From Immersiella caudata (Eukaryota; Ascomycota; Sordariomycetes; Sordariales; Lasiosphaeriaceae): a stretch of DNA of 64,000 bases. The position numbers and the translations under genes are program-made. Shown piece after piece: positions 31,006 to 41,879 of the stretch; within the stretch, counting starts at the first letter, position 1, and each line of letters opens with the position of its first letter. The notes beneath the pieces were generated by a model. That model was not told the DNA's origin and did no database searches. It saw only the letters and a program-made list of their open reading frames with translations. The DNA lies in assembly GCA_030512335.1 (NCBI GenBank), contig JAULSU010000007.1:1798001-1862000 (forward strand). Direction: 5' to 3'.

Positions 31006-32304
31006 ATGGGCTCCAACCCCAACCAAATCCACATCGCCATCATCGGTGCCGGCATCTCCGGTCTCGCCCTCGCCGCTGGCCTCGTTAAGAAATCCCACCT
31101 CACCTTCCACATCTACGAGTCCGTCCCCGCTCACCGCGACGTCGGCGCCGGCCTCGCCCTCCACGCCAACGCCATTAAAGCCATGGCCCTCCTCGGTCCC
31201 GAAGTCCGCCGGGCGTATTTCGACGCGGCCGTGTCAGTTGCCTCGGAGGAGGACGAGGAGGTCGCGACCGAGGTGATTCTTGCGCAGGGGGAGCACGCAG
31301 GGATGAAAGTTGCGGAGCTGGGAAGGGCAAAGGGGAGGAAGAGCGTGAGTCGGGCGGATTTGCTGGCGGGGTTGAGGGGGTTGGTTCCAGAGGAGAGAAT
31401 CTCGTGGGGGAAGGAGTTGGACGGGCTTGAGGCTGTGGAGAGCGGGGAGGAAAAGGGGGGAGTGAGGTTGAGGTTTGCGGATGGGACGGAGGTGCAGGCG
31501 GATTGCGTCATTGGGGCAGATGGGATTCACAGTGTTGTGAGGGCGTATGTGCTGGGGGAGCATCACCCTGCGACGAAGGCGAAGAATGAGGATGGCTGGC
31601 AGGTGTACCGGACGCTTGTCTCGGTGGAAGAGGCGAAAAGGCAGATTGATGAGAAGTGGACGAGGGGTGTACCGATTTTGCTTGGCCCGAGAGGCCATGT
31701 AAACTGCATTCCGATGAACAAGGGAACAAGGGTCAGTGCTGGGGTGGCGGTTCGAGGAGGCGCCTTGAAGGGAGGGGGAGCGAAGGCTCTGGATCCAGCG
31801 CTGTACGCCGATTATACCGAGGAGGCGCAAAAGATTGTGCGGATGGTGGCCAAGGATACGAGCGCGTCATGGAGCGTGGGAGATCATGACCACGCACCCT
31901 TCTACAACAAGGGGCGCGTAGCCATGATGGGTGATGCGGCGCATGCATCTCTTCCCTTTGCTGGTAACGGAGCGGCCCAGGCATTGGAGGACGCTGCCGT
32001 TCTGGACGCTCTGTTTGGTCGAGTCAAGCAGGTCTCAAGAATCGAGGATGCCCTGGCGGCGTACGATGTGATAAGACGTCCGCGGTCGCAAGCCGTGGTC
32101 AACCTGGCGAGAGCGTTTGGTCGGGTGTATGCATATGCTGAAGGGGATATGCACGAAAGCCCTCAAAGAATGAAGGATTTCTTCGCAGGTGCAGCTGTAT
32201 TTACCAACGAGGCCGACTTGCAAAAGCAAAATGACGAAGCAATCAAGCTGTATGAGAGTTCCGTCCGAGGTAGGTCGCGCAGCTGCACGGACGGCTCGAC
32301 GTAA
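31006..32304 (+). CDS. FAD-dependent monooxygenase, salicylate hydroxylase-like
   Basis: A single exon of 432 aa. I chose ATG 31006 (CCAAAATGG context) because the FAD-binding fold follows at once; an in-frame upstream ATG at 30853 would add a Pro-rich, pyrimidine-leader-encoded extension. Motifs of group A flavin hydroxylases are complete: 'IAIIGAGISGLALA' (dinucleotide binding, residues 10-23), the DG motif region 'CVIGADGIHSVVRAY', and 'GDAAHASLPFAGNGAAQ' (about 309, flavin ribityl contact). It should use NAD(P)H and O2 to hydroxylate an aromatic ring. The substrate is not predictable; fungal salicylate and 6-hydroxynicotinate hydroxylases share this layout. Its stop lies 161 bp from the stop of the convergent methyltransferase. 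A GTAGGT near 32270 could mark a 3' intron that would change the last few residues. Confidence 0.85.
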   Translation: MGSNPNQIHIAIIGAGISGLALAAGLVKKSHLTFHIYESVPAHRDVGAGLALHANAIKAMALLGPEVRRAYFDAAVSVASEEDEEVATEVILAQGEHAGMKVAELGRAKGRKSVSRADLLAGLRGLVPEERISWGKELDGLEAVESGEEKGGVRLRFADGTEVQADCVIGADGIHSVVRAYVLGEHHPATKAKNEDGWQVYRTLVSVEEAKRQIDEKWTRGVPILLGPRGHVNCIPMNKGTRVSAGVAVRGGALKGGGAKALDPALYADYTEEAQKIVRMVAKDTSASWSVGDHDHAPFYNKGRVAMMGDAAHASLPFAGNGAAQALEDAAVLDALFGRVKQVSRIEDALAAYDVIRRPRSQAVVNLARAFGRVYAYAEGDMHESPQRMKDFFAGAAVFTNEADLQKQNDEAIKLYESSVRGRSRSCTDGST

Positions 32305-32465
32305 AGTGGCGAGGACATGTCATCCTTCGAGAGTCAAGTCTGATATATTAGAATGTATTGTGTGCAGACCAAGCTTCACCCCTCCGATTCCTCAGGTTTC
32401 TGTGTCCATACAGTCGTACTGTCCAAGGTCAGCTTGGCAGACATGTCGATTGGGTTCACTTGAAC

Positions 32466-33591
32466 TCACCATGGAAAATGGGCATGCCACGACGGGTTTC
32501 GGAACGCTGCCCGCATCCCCTGAACCAACTCTCGGACGTTATCGAGCTCCCAGCCGAGGATATTTGTGGCACAGTAAAGCACATAACCCTCTAGACCATA
32601 ATCACATCCCACCACGTTGTAACCCCCAATCTCTTTCCATTTCCTCTCGGCCGGCCAAGTTCCTAGAGGAAGTTTGAAGCCTCTGATGTTGATGGGGCCT
32701 GTGAAGCCCGCCTCTTCCATGCATCGAGCCATGTGTCCATCGTCGACGGCGAAAGTCTTCCCTGTCCTCTCACCCGCCTCGGCAAAGACTCTGTTCCATG
32801 TATCGTAGACTGAGTTCTCAGGAACTGATCCGTCATCCGACGTGATGCGAATATTAAAGTCCGTGTGCTCGAGCCATCCTCCCGGTTTCAAACAGCGAAA
32901 AGCCTCGCTGTACAACTTCGTCCAGTCTTCGATGCTTCCCATCAGACATCGGATGTGAATCAAGTCAAACTGGTTTTCCGAAAAAGTCCACGGCTGCGTG
33001 ACGTCGTCGAGTTCGAAAGTGCAGTTGGGCGGGACCCAAGAAGGCTGAAGATGCAAAGTACGTCAGCAGTGATCATCACAACAGCGGTGTGGCATTGAGA
33101 GACCTGAATGGGCGAGAGGTCCGTCCCTGTCACCCGCGCCGAGGGAAATTCATCGGCTACCTCGCTGTCAACCGTATTAGCTGGTCTCGCTGTTTTTTTT
33201 TTTTTTTTTTTTGTTCTTTTTACGCAAACGCTTACACGGCCCAGACCCCCGTTCCTGTGCCAACATCCAGGATAGCCTGTGGGTTTTCGACGGGTGAACG
33301 AAAATGTTTGCCGTCGTTCAAAAGCAGCACTGCCTGGTGGTGCAGGTCGAGCCCGTCGTTTTGGGCGTTGTCGTTTGGCCCCCAATACTCGGTATTGCCA
33401 AAGTTGTGGTACGTTCTGCCGTGTATCTCCCGGTATTGTAGGGCTGACCCGTGCAACGATGGTTCGGGGTGAATGGAGACGTCGCAGTCTCCCAGCGCCG
33501 AGTCGGCCTCGGTGTCGTGACGGATGAATTCGGGATCAACAGGGATCGGTACGGCTTGCTCATGATCAGCGTTGGGGGGGTTCTGAGCCAT
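32466..33591 (-). CDS. LaeA-like class I SAM-dependent methyltransferase
   Basis: Three exons on the minus strand, 33591..33236, 33164..33104 and 33044..32466, encode 331 aa; introns are 71 and 59 nt. The first intron contains a run of about 20 A on the coding strand. SAM-binding motif I is 'AILDVGTGTGVWAV'. It is followed by 'EVADEFPSARVTGTDLSPIQ' and 'PSWVPPNCTFELDD', then 'IHIRCLMGSIEDW' and 'RCLKPGGWLEHTDF'. This set is the fungal LaeA/TAM-domain methyltransferase family. LaeA itself is a nuclear regulator of secondary metabolism, but the many paralogues have unknown targets, so a small-molecule or protein methyltransferase are both possible. I chose ATG 33591 (MAQNPPNADHEQ) because family members start near this block; ATG 33705 in frame would add 38 unconserved residues. 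Confidence 0.85.
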
Positions 33592-34182
33592 GTCGGCCGC
33601 GTCAAAACATCTTGTTGTAAGCATCGGATGGCGCGCGGAGGTCGGGGTAAGCCGACTCTGCTGTGCCGCAGAAGCGGAGGCGAGCAGGGCCCGGATGCGG
33701 GGCACCGATGGCTTTATGTTGTCCGACTTTCACTTCCCTACCTACCTGCCCTGCATTGCATGACGCCTGCAGGGGACAACAGCCATGCAGAAACCTACCG
33801 GCAGGCATTTTGGGCACGATGCAAACAGACGGTGTACAGGCTCCCGAGACAGCAACCTATAACGCAGCGGCATCCCGAGAGCTGTCTATTGCTGTGGCCG
33901 TTCCGGGTCTAGGCGGGGTCTTGGCCGAGGGCTACATGCCGAACACATATACCAGGGCGGATCTGAGGCCGAGGATCGCCGCTGCCCGCGGGTGAAGCAT
34001 TGTGCGCGCCGACAGAACAGCCAATAAACTACCGGTAGCGCGTGTGCTTGGCTGCAGCGACGCTTTTTCGATTTGTCTAGACTTGAACGCTATTCGACAG
34101 CCTGGGGCGAAGGGAGGAGCAACTGTAAAAGGGAATCGAAGCACCAGCGGCGCGGCGTCGGGCATAGTGGGTAAGGAATCAC
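33592..34182. other. Intergenic, no gene seen
   Basis: This is the promoter side of the methyltransferase and the 3' side of the VOC relict. No supported frame is present. Confidence 0.45.
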
Positions 34183-34575
34183 TCACTCTATCAGATTCCC
34201 ATCCGGGCCTCTGACGTACACGCTGCGCAGCTTCGGTGCAGCTCCAATCCTGTCGACCACCTTTTTGGCCTCTAGAACCTCGAGATTGGCGGTGTGCAGT
34301 TTTGCCAGCACGTCGGCGATGATATCCTGAACGAGGAAGCACAGGTCTGCGGAGCCGGGCTACGGCCGCTGCGCTTTGGGCTCGAATTCGCGCCCGCTCA
34401 AATGCAGGTTAATCTTCTGGCTGCCAAACGGCAGGGCGTGCCTCTCGGTGCTCTTGGAGGGGGACACGGCGTGCTTGGCGCCTATGGTATTTTGGTAAAA
34501 GCGGATCGTCGCATCGAGGTCCTTGACGGTCAAGACCAGGTGGTCGAGTGAGAGCGCCTTGGCAATAGGGGTGGA
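34183..34575 (-). pseudogene. VOC/glyoxalase-family relict with an internal stop
   Basis: On the minus strand the frame reads 'SLDHLVLTVKDLDATIRFYQ' (start of a vicinal-oxygen-chelate module with its first metal-site His), then 'HALPFGSQKINLHLSG', then TAG at 34362-34360. It continues open as 'ADLCFLVQDIIADVLAKL' and 'KLRSVYVRGPDGNLIE' to TGA at 34185-34183. This is a full-length VOC fold of about 130 residues with the expected second-half Glu, broken once. The stop is one transition from CAG (Gln). No Met lies at the expected start: upstream is a run of A on the coding strand encoding Lys, so either an upstream exon is missing or the start is also lost. Small VOC proteins include glyoxalases, dioxygenases and fosfomycin-type resistance enzymes, and the substrate is unknown. 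Confidence 0.6.
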
Positions 34576-34913
34576 TTTTTTTTTTTGGCACCGAGGGCAA
34601 AGCAGGTGCGGAGCGGGGTGACGGGAAGTGACGCACGATGTTGCGATTGGCGAGCCAGGGTCGAAATCACTTTGCATAATGTACGTCTTTTCACGTGGTC
34701 CATAGATGTGAGGGTAATCCGGAGCATTCCGGTGGCGGTCAGCGCGGTGCACAAACGAGTGGTTCGATTCGAGCAGGGTGGGGACGGAAAGCTGCGCCCC
34801 AGGAAAGGGCAACCAAGCCAGGAGATTGACATTTTCATCCGTTTGTCATCTCGTCTGTTGACCGCGTCTTCGTCTTCGTTTTCCGCGGAGAGAGAAGCGA
34901 AAACAAGCGCTGA
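34576..34913. other. Intergenic between VOC relict and CFEM-like gene
   Basis: No gene was seen. A run of T (34576-34586) lies next to the relict's 5' end. Confidence 0.5.
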
Positions 34914-35590
34914 CTAATAAATCGCCGCAAAAACCCCCGCCGAGAAGGCCAGCAAAGAGAGCATAGCCGGTGCAGCGAACCCCGGCGCCGAATTCGGCTT
35001 GCTACCACCACCGGCCCCGCTTCCGGCACTGCCCGTTGGCGCGGCCCCGGAACCACCGCCGCCGCCATTGCCGGCCTCTGCCGTGATGGTTGCCCACACC
35101 GAGGCTGGGCAGTCATTCTTGCTGACTGAGCTGCTATACCGGGCCATGACGTTCTGCGGGCAGACGGTCTCGTAACACCTGCGAAAACTGTCAGCACTCG
35201 CTCACTTACGTCAGATCCCAAGAGGAACGTACGGTCCCCATTCGACCATCATGCGGCAGTAGCATGAAGAAAACAGATCATCATCGCCCTTCGTGGCTGC
35301 TCCCTGGCATGGGCCGTCGGAAATCCAGATATCGTCTGACTTGGACAGAGCACAGCTGGGGAAAGGAATGTCAGCGGCCGACAATGTTTGTTTCAGCTAT
35401 GTCCTTACAGGGCGAAGCCCGCGCCAGTGGCATCAGGGCAGTCGTTGAGAAAGTATCTCTCAGTGGTTTGCGGGGGACTGGTGGTGAGAGCGCCTGTCGA
35501 TGTGGCTGATGTTGTGGTCGATGCTTGGGCATGGCAGAGAGCGCCAAGACCCAGAAGAACAACAGAAAAGGGGTTCAAGAAGTGATGCAT
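34914..35590 (-). CDS. CFEM-like cysteine-rich GPI-anchored surface protein
   Basis: Three exons on the minus strand (35590..35409, 35355..35233, 35178..34914; introns 53 and 54 nt) encode 189 aa. A signal peptide (about 1-22, ending CHAQA) is followed by a Thr/Ser-rich stretch. The mature part has eight Cys: C-x10-C-x14-C-x14-C-x-C-x8-C-x4-C-x16-C. The D-x4-C-x-C and C-x4-C-x16-C spacing fits the second half of CFEM domains, while the first half is more widely spaced than the canonical C-x3-C. A Gly/Ser/Ala-rich linker leads to a hydrophobic C-terminus (FAAPAMLSLLAFSAGVFAAI), a GPI-attachment signal. CFEM proteins act at the fungal surface in haem/iron capture, wall structure or host interaction. 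The fold assignment is tentative because of the spacing. Confidence 0.7.
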
Positions 35591-35693
35591 CTTGTTGGGT
35601 AGCTCTCAAGGTTTGTGGTCTGTTTCCCAACTGAAAAAGAGGCTTCATCTGACGGTCTCCCACCCCCCGTTCTCGTAGGGTCATCGCAGCGTG

Positions 35694-35700
35694 TATTTAT
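35694..35700 (-). promoter_or_regulatory. TATA-like element of the CFEM-like gene
   Basis: On the minus strand this reads ATAAATA about 105 bases upstream of ATG 35590. Confidence 0.4.
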
Positions 35701-36775
35701 CTCCTGAATCAATAACGCCAAGCACGTACAGTATCATTCACGACTTTCAGCCCCGAACGGAGGTATGTCTTGGCAACCGTGATGGCGCTCGTGGCGTTGG
35801 GCCTCCGCCAATTGCCGCGCTTCAACGGCCGCGCAGGATTTCGGACAACGACAATACCATGTTTGTCTACCGGGCTTGATAGGCCTCTTCGACCTGTGCA
35901 CGGTTTCACCAAAATTTCATTGGTGAACGGGCAAGCAGTTTCGACAAACAACCTCGTGTATGCATCCATCTGCCGCTGCTGGGGTTGGCGATTTCGATCG
36001 GATTAGCCTGTCGCAGAGGAGAACCGTTATTCACTGGCCCAACGATGCTGAGATTTGACGTTGTTGTTGGGGCCGATGCTATTGCATTGATGAAGGGGCC
36101 AGCTCGCACCAAGCCCTCGAATGCTAGTCGAGTCGTCAGCTACGAGCACACACCAGTTGAGCGGGCGTTCATCACCAACCAAGAAGGCACACCAACAGCA
36201 TCCCCTTCCAACCCGGGAACACTACATACCTACGAAGCCATCCCAGGTTCGTAGACACGCAGTTCGCTTGTCTATTCCAAACATGGTGGACCACCCCGAG
36301 GAATGCGACGCTGCGGTGATGCCTACCCCCGGTTTTTCGGCGAAATAAAAACGCCCATAGGGAAGCGGCGCGGACGGGCATGGATTCACAGCCCTCCAGT
36401 CACGTTTCGGGACCTCTTGTTGGTTGCCAGTCATTTCAATCGGAGGAGTGGCACGGCACCGCCACATCGACGCTGTGCCGCGCGGTACCTGATCCTAGCC
36501 AAGTCTGTCAGTCGTCTACCCCGGCTTTTGGTTATGCAAAATATGGTTGCAGGACGATGCGATCTGACAAAAGGTCCACCGCATTGACTTTTGCCGCTCT
36601 TTGTCGAGGCACATGCGGCGGCCGAATAGGGGCAAGGCTGAGGACACGCAGAGGAGACCTGGAACGACAGGCAGCCAGAAGACAAAATGTTGCTATAACA
36701 GCTGACAAGATGGCCATTTCACTTGAGCTCGGCGTCTTCGTCCTTCAATCAGACAAAATCTTCTCCGCTGACACA
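35701..36775. other. Intergenic upstream of metalloprotease
   Basis: There is no supported gene. A long frame (36380 onward) is simply the protease frame open upstream of its real start. Confidence 0.5.
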
Positions 36776-37896
36776 ATGCTTTTTCAATCTTTCTTTGTTG
36801 GCATTGTTGCTCTTCCCGCCGTCTTGGCAGGTGAGCCCCGGCGACCGATAAAGGGCCCCGGAAGGCACAACGGCACAGCACACTGGCATCATAATGGGAC
36901 AGTGCATTGGCATCCGAATGGAACATATCCCCATCCCAATGGAACTTACAATGGGACGTTACCACATCGCCAGCGCTTCCGCTGCGGCACCGGTCCCTTT
37001 TCAAACGACACAAAACTCCCAAAGATAGACGGCAAAGATGCCTTCCCAGATCACAAACTAGCCGCCAGAGCGCCCATCGACATCCCTCTCTACTTCCACG
37101 TCATCGCCAGCTCCCAAACCCCTTCAGGTGGATGGATATCCGATAACACCCTCCAAAAGCAGTTCCGGGTCATCCGCGACACCTTCAGCTCCTACGGCAT
37201 CACCTTCCGCTGGGCAGCCAACGAGACAACCAAGACCGTGAATACCACATGGTCCGAAACCCTGTACAAAAGCGATCTCGAGCCCGAGGAAGACCAACCC
37301 TACAGCGGGCGCGTCTTGGAGATGAAGAAGGCTCTGCGAAAGGGTGGAAACGACCTCCGCGCTCTCAACATCTACTTCCACCCCGACATCCCCGAGTTCG
37401 CGGGGTATTCCTCCTTTGTCCCTCTTCAAAAAGACAGGAAAGACTTTATCAGCTGGGACGGCATCATTCTTAACTCCAATATCATGCCCGGCAACCCGGC
37501 GACGGCGCTGTATGTTGGTCATATGGCGGTGCACGAGATTGGACACTGGCTAGGGCTATATCACACCTTCCATGGAGGCTGCGATGGAGAAGGTGATCAT
37601 GTCAGCGATACTGCGCCGTACTTCAACCAATTTTCCATCATGGAGAGGTGTGATGATGAGACGAGGAATACCTGTGTCGACTCGGCGGGACCGGGAGGGG
37701 AGGATCTGCCAGATCCGGTGCACAACTTTATGAGTTACTTTGATGAGCCTTGCATGGACCATTTCACCCCGGGACAAAAGTGAGTTTGGATCCATTCTGA
37801 CGCCCCTGATACAGGGCTTGTTGTGAAGTCGAGACTGACAATGATGACAGGCAACGAATGGAAGAGACGTGGAACCAGTATCGCGTTCCAAAATGA
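36776..37896 (+). CDS. Secreted M43 (pappalysin-like) zinc metalloprotease
   Basis: Exons 36776..37779 and 37851..37896 (71-nt intron) encode 349 aa. ATG 36776 starts a signal peptide (MLFQSFFVGIVALPAVLA). Residues about 30-62 hold five N-x-T glycosylation sequons in a His/Gly/Asn repeat. The catalytic module begins near 'IDIPLYFHVIASS' and carries the zinc motif 'HEIGHWLGLYH' (His253, Glu254, His257, His263). A Met-turn region 'HNFMSYFDEPCMDHFTPGQ' follows, as in M43B peptidases. Two Cys pairs lie after the zinc site (GGCDGE, RCDDETRNTC). Fungal M43 enzymes are secreted, often induced on host or protein substrates; the natural substrate is unknown. The last exon adds only 15 residues and completes the usual family C-terminus (MEETWNQYR). 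Confidence 0.9.
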
Positions 37897-38896
37897 AAGC
37901 AAGACCGCAGTGATGCTGGATGGAAACGAGTGATGATTGCGCAGATACCTTAGATAGAGAGTGGCTCGGGCAAATGGATATAGAGGCAAATGATAGACGA
38001 CAACTCGAAAATTCGATGATTCTCTAATCCCGGGGAACGCCTTTGCCTCCTTCACTACATCAGCCGCTCCCGTCCTTGGAGCCACCAAACATCCTCCTTC
38101 CCTTTCTGGCGAGGTTGGTCCCCTTATCCTTGGCCCTGTAACCGAGTCCACGTAGCGAGCACTACTTGCTACGGGACTTAGCTGGAGGCGGCGACGTCGG
38201 CAGCTTGAAAGAGATGGCACATGTTATCCCGTGGCTTTCGCTCAGCGTGTTGACACCATCACCAAACCAGACTACCCTCTATAATTGCCTGATATATAAT
38301 CATAGAATGTTTAGCTAATCTCTAAACTCATGGCAGTGGAGAGCGTTGGGCAATGTATTCGGTGTTCCGCCGTGGATAGGGGTGAAATGATCCCAAAGAC
38401 GCTGAGCCAAAGCAGGAAGATATGTACCGCTCAGACAGCAGCCTACCAACCAGCAAATTCAATACCACTACAGACGGTAAGGTCAAAAGGCATTGGCAAC
38501 TCTGTGAAGGGATGGGAAGTCTGTGTACAGCTTGTTTTAAATATGTGAAAACTGGATATGTCTTCAACTTTTTCGAATTCACAAGTACATCCTTAAGTTG
38601 GCGAGGTTTAACCAGGCAAGTAAAGATATTAACGATTTCAGACGGGTTGTGTCGAAAAGATAGGCTGATATTTAAGCAGAAAATTCGAAATGGCTAACGG
38701 TTTTAACACAGCAGCTTGATAAATGCCTGGTGATGCAAAAGGTACACTTCAGTTAGGTCGGCAAAGGGGAACTCTGCGCCGCGCAGACTTCGCCACGCCG
38801 GACTTGGAGTATCTCTCCTTTAGAACAGCATGTTCACGACCTTGAAATCGACACCTTGAATTTCCCTTTCCTTCTTCGGAACTGAGTGGCTGCCGT
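37897..38896. other. Intergenic, AT-richer tract
   Basis: No gene was seen. The part from about 38280 on is lower in GC than its neighbours and leads into the NACHT relict. Confidence 0.45.
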
Positions 38897-39290
38897 CTTG
38901 AAACGGGGAAATCCACCATTTCCCGCACCGTTACGTAGTCATTCAAAGACGAGAAATTACTTGGCACTAGCTTCTTCTTTAAAAGGGGGGAAGGTGACCG
39001 TAGGAAAGCTACCTTGGTTGTCTTTACGATTACCAGTCAGCTTATACGTAAAATCCTTGCCCTAGAGCCTTCTGTTGGTAAGGCTATCCTTGCCGACCCG
39101 GATATTACCAAGAAGGCGCTGAGAGACCAGTTCGAACAGCTCATCCTGCAGCCTTTGGATGGGATTCACCACGATATGGCGATTATCATTAATTACCGTC
39201 GACACCATCGACGAGTGCGGCGGAGACGGCAACGTGAATTCTGCGCCTGTCTGGCGAATGGTCTTGATTGATTGTACCCGGCCCGGGACA
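38897..39290 (+). pseudogene. Decayed NACHT (NLR/STAND) fragment
   Basis: The frame reads 'LETGKSTISRTVT' (a P-loop remnant, normally G-x-G-K-S-T), TAG at 38936-38938, then 'TSFFFKRGEGDR', 'FTITSQLIRKILALEPSVG' and 'AILADPDITKKALRDQFEQL'. This is the fungal NACHT core found in NLR proteins (A-S-F-F-F-K-R-G-E-x-D-R followed by T-I-A-x-Q-L). A frameshift near 39190 moves the Walker B-like 'TVDTIDECGG' into another frame. The N-terminal effector and C-terminal repeats are absent. With a stop, a frameshift and a lost first P-loop Gly it cannot be functional. It lies 0.1 kb from the convergent AAA+ gene. Confidence 0.75.
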
Positions 39291-39422
39291 GCTCCCGAGA
39301 GGGCACTTTTGTCGTTCACAGACCATGGAAGAAAAGTTCTTTGGGATCCTAACATCCACAGACTATCTACAACGGCCGAGGATGAGACTTCTGTTCACTA
39401 ATCAGGGCCTGAATCGAAGAGT

Positions 39423-41879
39423 CTAGTTGAGCGCACGGGGGACCCTCCGCTCCTGAAATTGTCGACGATTCAGGTTACCCAGGTGCGCCTTCTGTTCCTT
39501 GGTGTTCTCTCCAAAGAGGTTCTGGAAGTTAAGCGTCTGATTCGCCACCTCTTCCACTTGGCGGTATCGTAAAGCGCCACGCCGCCGCTGCAGACTCAAG
39601 GCCATGGCTTCTGATATGGTCAGGATATTGCGAATCTGGCGGCCATTAAGCTCCCACTCCTGCATGTCATCGAGGTGCTCCTCCAGCTCCCTCTTTCCTT
39701 CCATCTCTCCCTCGTCCAGTCGGTTGATAAAGTTCACCCATATCTTACGACGTGTGGCTGGCGTCAGATCTGGAAACTTGATTGCGATATGGATTCTGCT
39801 TTGGAACGCTGGGTCAATGGTCATGATGCGATTTGTTGTAAGGAAGAGCATCCCGTCGTAGTACTCGAGCATTCTCAAGAACACTGCGTGCATCACTCCC
39901 GTCAGCCTCAACGCCAGCTCCGCAACGGTAGTGACATACCTGATACGATGCCATTCCTTTTAAAGTCCTCATATGATCTCATCTCGAGGAGGACATCAGC
40001 TTCGTCAAGCAGTAACACTGTGTCCCATCGAGATGCTGTCGTGAAGTGCCATTGCAACTTGGACACAAGCCGGTCTTCCGATGTGAGTTCGCCAATATTG
40101 ATAGGATACAACGCCTTTTTGGTATATTCAGCAATGACTTCGGCTGTGAGAGTCTTGCCGACTCCAGGCGAGCCATGAAGGACGACAACCAGACCCTTTA
40201 CATGTTTATAAATTAGCCAATTGCAAATATGGAATGCTCGCTTGTTCAGTAAATAAATACCTTGCCCTTCGAAGGAATAATGTCACCCATGACCCTGTCC
40301 TTATTGGCTTGATGTTGCTTCACTAGACCGATGAGCATTTTCTTGGTCTTTTCTTCGAGGACGAGTTGGTCAACAGCATCCTCTTTCCAGTCGACCTTCT
40401 TGATCCGCGAAATGGAAACCTCGTACCAATTCCGCGACTGAACCGCGTAGCAATACGCCGCAGATGGGCAGAGCTGTGCCTGCAAGACGCTAAATTCCTT
40501 GCTCTTCGCGAAGTTGTCGAAATGCTGGTGCTCACTGTCCATACCGAGATGGGTCGTCACCTCTTCGGGGTAGATGCGGAAGCTCTCGAGAACTTCGGTC
40601 CTGTTCAAAGTCGAGAGTTTGGCTCTGCTGATACTCCCGTCGATAATGATGCGCTCGTCAAGCTTTCCGTGCCGATAAGTCGAGATCCAAAGCGTCGGGA
40701 GTTGTGGTGACTTACATATTCGTCTTCGTGTGCGGAAACGCTGCGCGCTGGGCCGCTGTAGTTGAAGCAGCCTGGTTTCTGACACATCAACTCCTTCCAG
40801 TTGCGCCCCCTAGCTTCCAGCATTTCGAGAAGGGCGTCAATCTCTTTCCGGTTTCCACCCCCGAAGTAGTTGATGGGATAGAAAGGCAACGACGAGATGG
40901 CTCGAGTATCGGTAAATGGGCGGATCGACCTTGCTTCCACGGAACGGTTGAATGTGCCTGTTGAGTGATCCCAGATGACACGCCACATTTCCGCGACCAT
41001 CCTGGGCATGGTCCTAGATCTTGTGTCCAAGTATCCCGAGCCATCCCGGTATTCAGTCTTCATCAATATCTGCACACACGGCTCGCCACATTCGTCGACA
41101 CTATAGACAAGATCTCCACGGCGAAATATGGCCCAGAGATCGTCATAGAGAACCAGACCCTCGGAGAGAAGCGCCCGGATCCTGTCGTGTTCAGGCCGGA
41201 TCCTTTCGTTGTAGTATTGCGATAGCACATCAAAATCCTCCGCGCAAGCAAACTCAGGTTTCCTAGCCGCCTCAGCAATATCGTCGTAGTAGAAGAAGAG
41301 AGGAGCGAACGGTTCCGCGATCGTCGCTGTTCTCCGTCCCCGACGGCCTAGACGAGAACCAGCAGAGTCTTTGACGACGGAGCGATACATTGTAGCTAAC
41401 GGCGGAGAGATGAGAACCAGACTCTCTTCTGAGCGCCCTTGGCGTCCCCGGTCCCAGTTGAATTCGCTCCTAATGGCAAAAACGAAATCGGCACCGTTTT
41501 TGAACTCGGGACCACCGTCGTCAACCACAGACCTGTCCACTAGCTCTTCCTCGCCATTCTGTCCTTGGATAAGACGGCCAATGCGGCGCTTCGGAGGCTC
41601 TGCTTCCTCATCACCGGCGGAAGCGGCTATGTCGGTTGGGTTAGAATGCCTGCCATCGCTCCCTGGCGACGGATTTGCAGCCGAAGGCGTCAACACAGAT
41701 GCCGTGAGTGCTTGCGCACCGCATTTTTGGCAGACTAGTTGTGCGTCATTACCGTGAGAGCCTCGATTACCTTCCAGTTTCGCGCCGTCGCTGGATGGCC
41801 TTGTGCCGGTGTAGTTGACGCCTGCTGCACAACTGTTTTGGCTCGGCTCTGGTGAGGGGTAGTCGTCAGAGTCAGCCAT
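39423..41879 (-). CDS. AAA+ ATPase with DUF7025-type N-terminal region
   Basis: Four exons on the minus strand (41879..40716, 40662..40261, 40195..39940, 39883..39423; introns 53, 65 and 56 nt) encode 760 aa. The single AAA module has Walker A 'GSPGVGKT' (530-537), Walker B 'VLLLDEAD' (582-589), sensor 1 'FLTTNRIMTIDPAFQSRI' and an Arg finger candidate. A C-terminal helical lid 'NGRQIRNILTISEAMAL' follows. The 520 residues before it match the DUF7025 arrangement of fungal AAA proteins (for example 'LVYSVDECGEPC', 'DERIIIDGSISRAKL'). An N-terminal CxxC (LVCQKCGAQ) may bind metal. Such proteins are numerous in filamentous fungi, with unknown clients; remodelling or disassembly of complexes is the family expectation. 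It is divergent from the STAND gene at 42734. An in-frame upstream ATG at 41924 is possible. Confidence 0.88.

Noticed and set aside
33592..33705. 38-residue N-terminal extension of the LaeA-like methyltransferase
   Set aside because: Open and in frame but without family-like sequence; ATG 33591 gives the usual start block.
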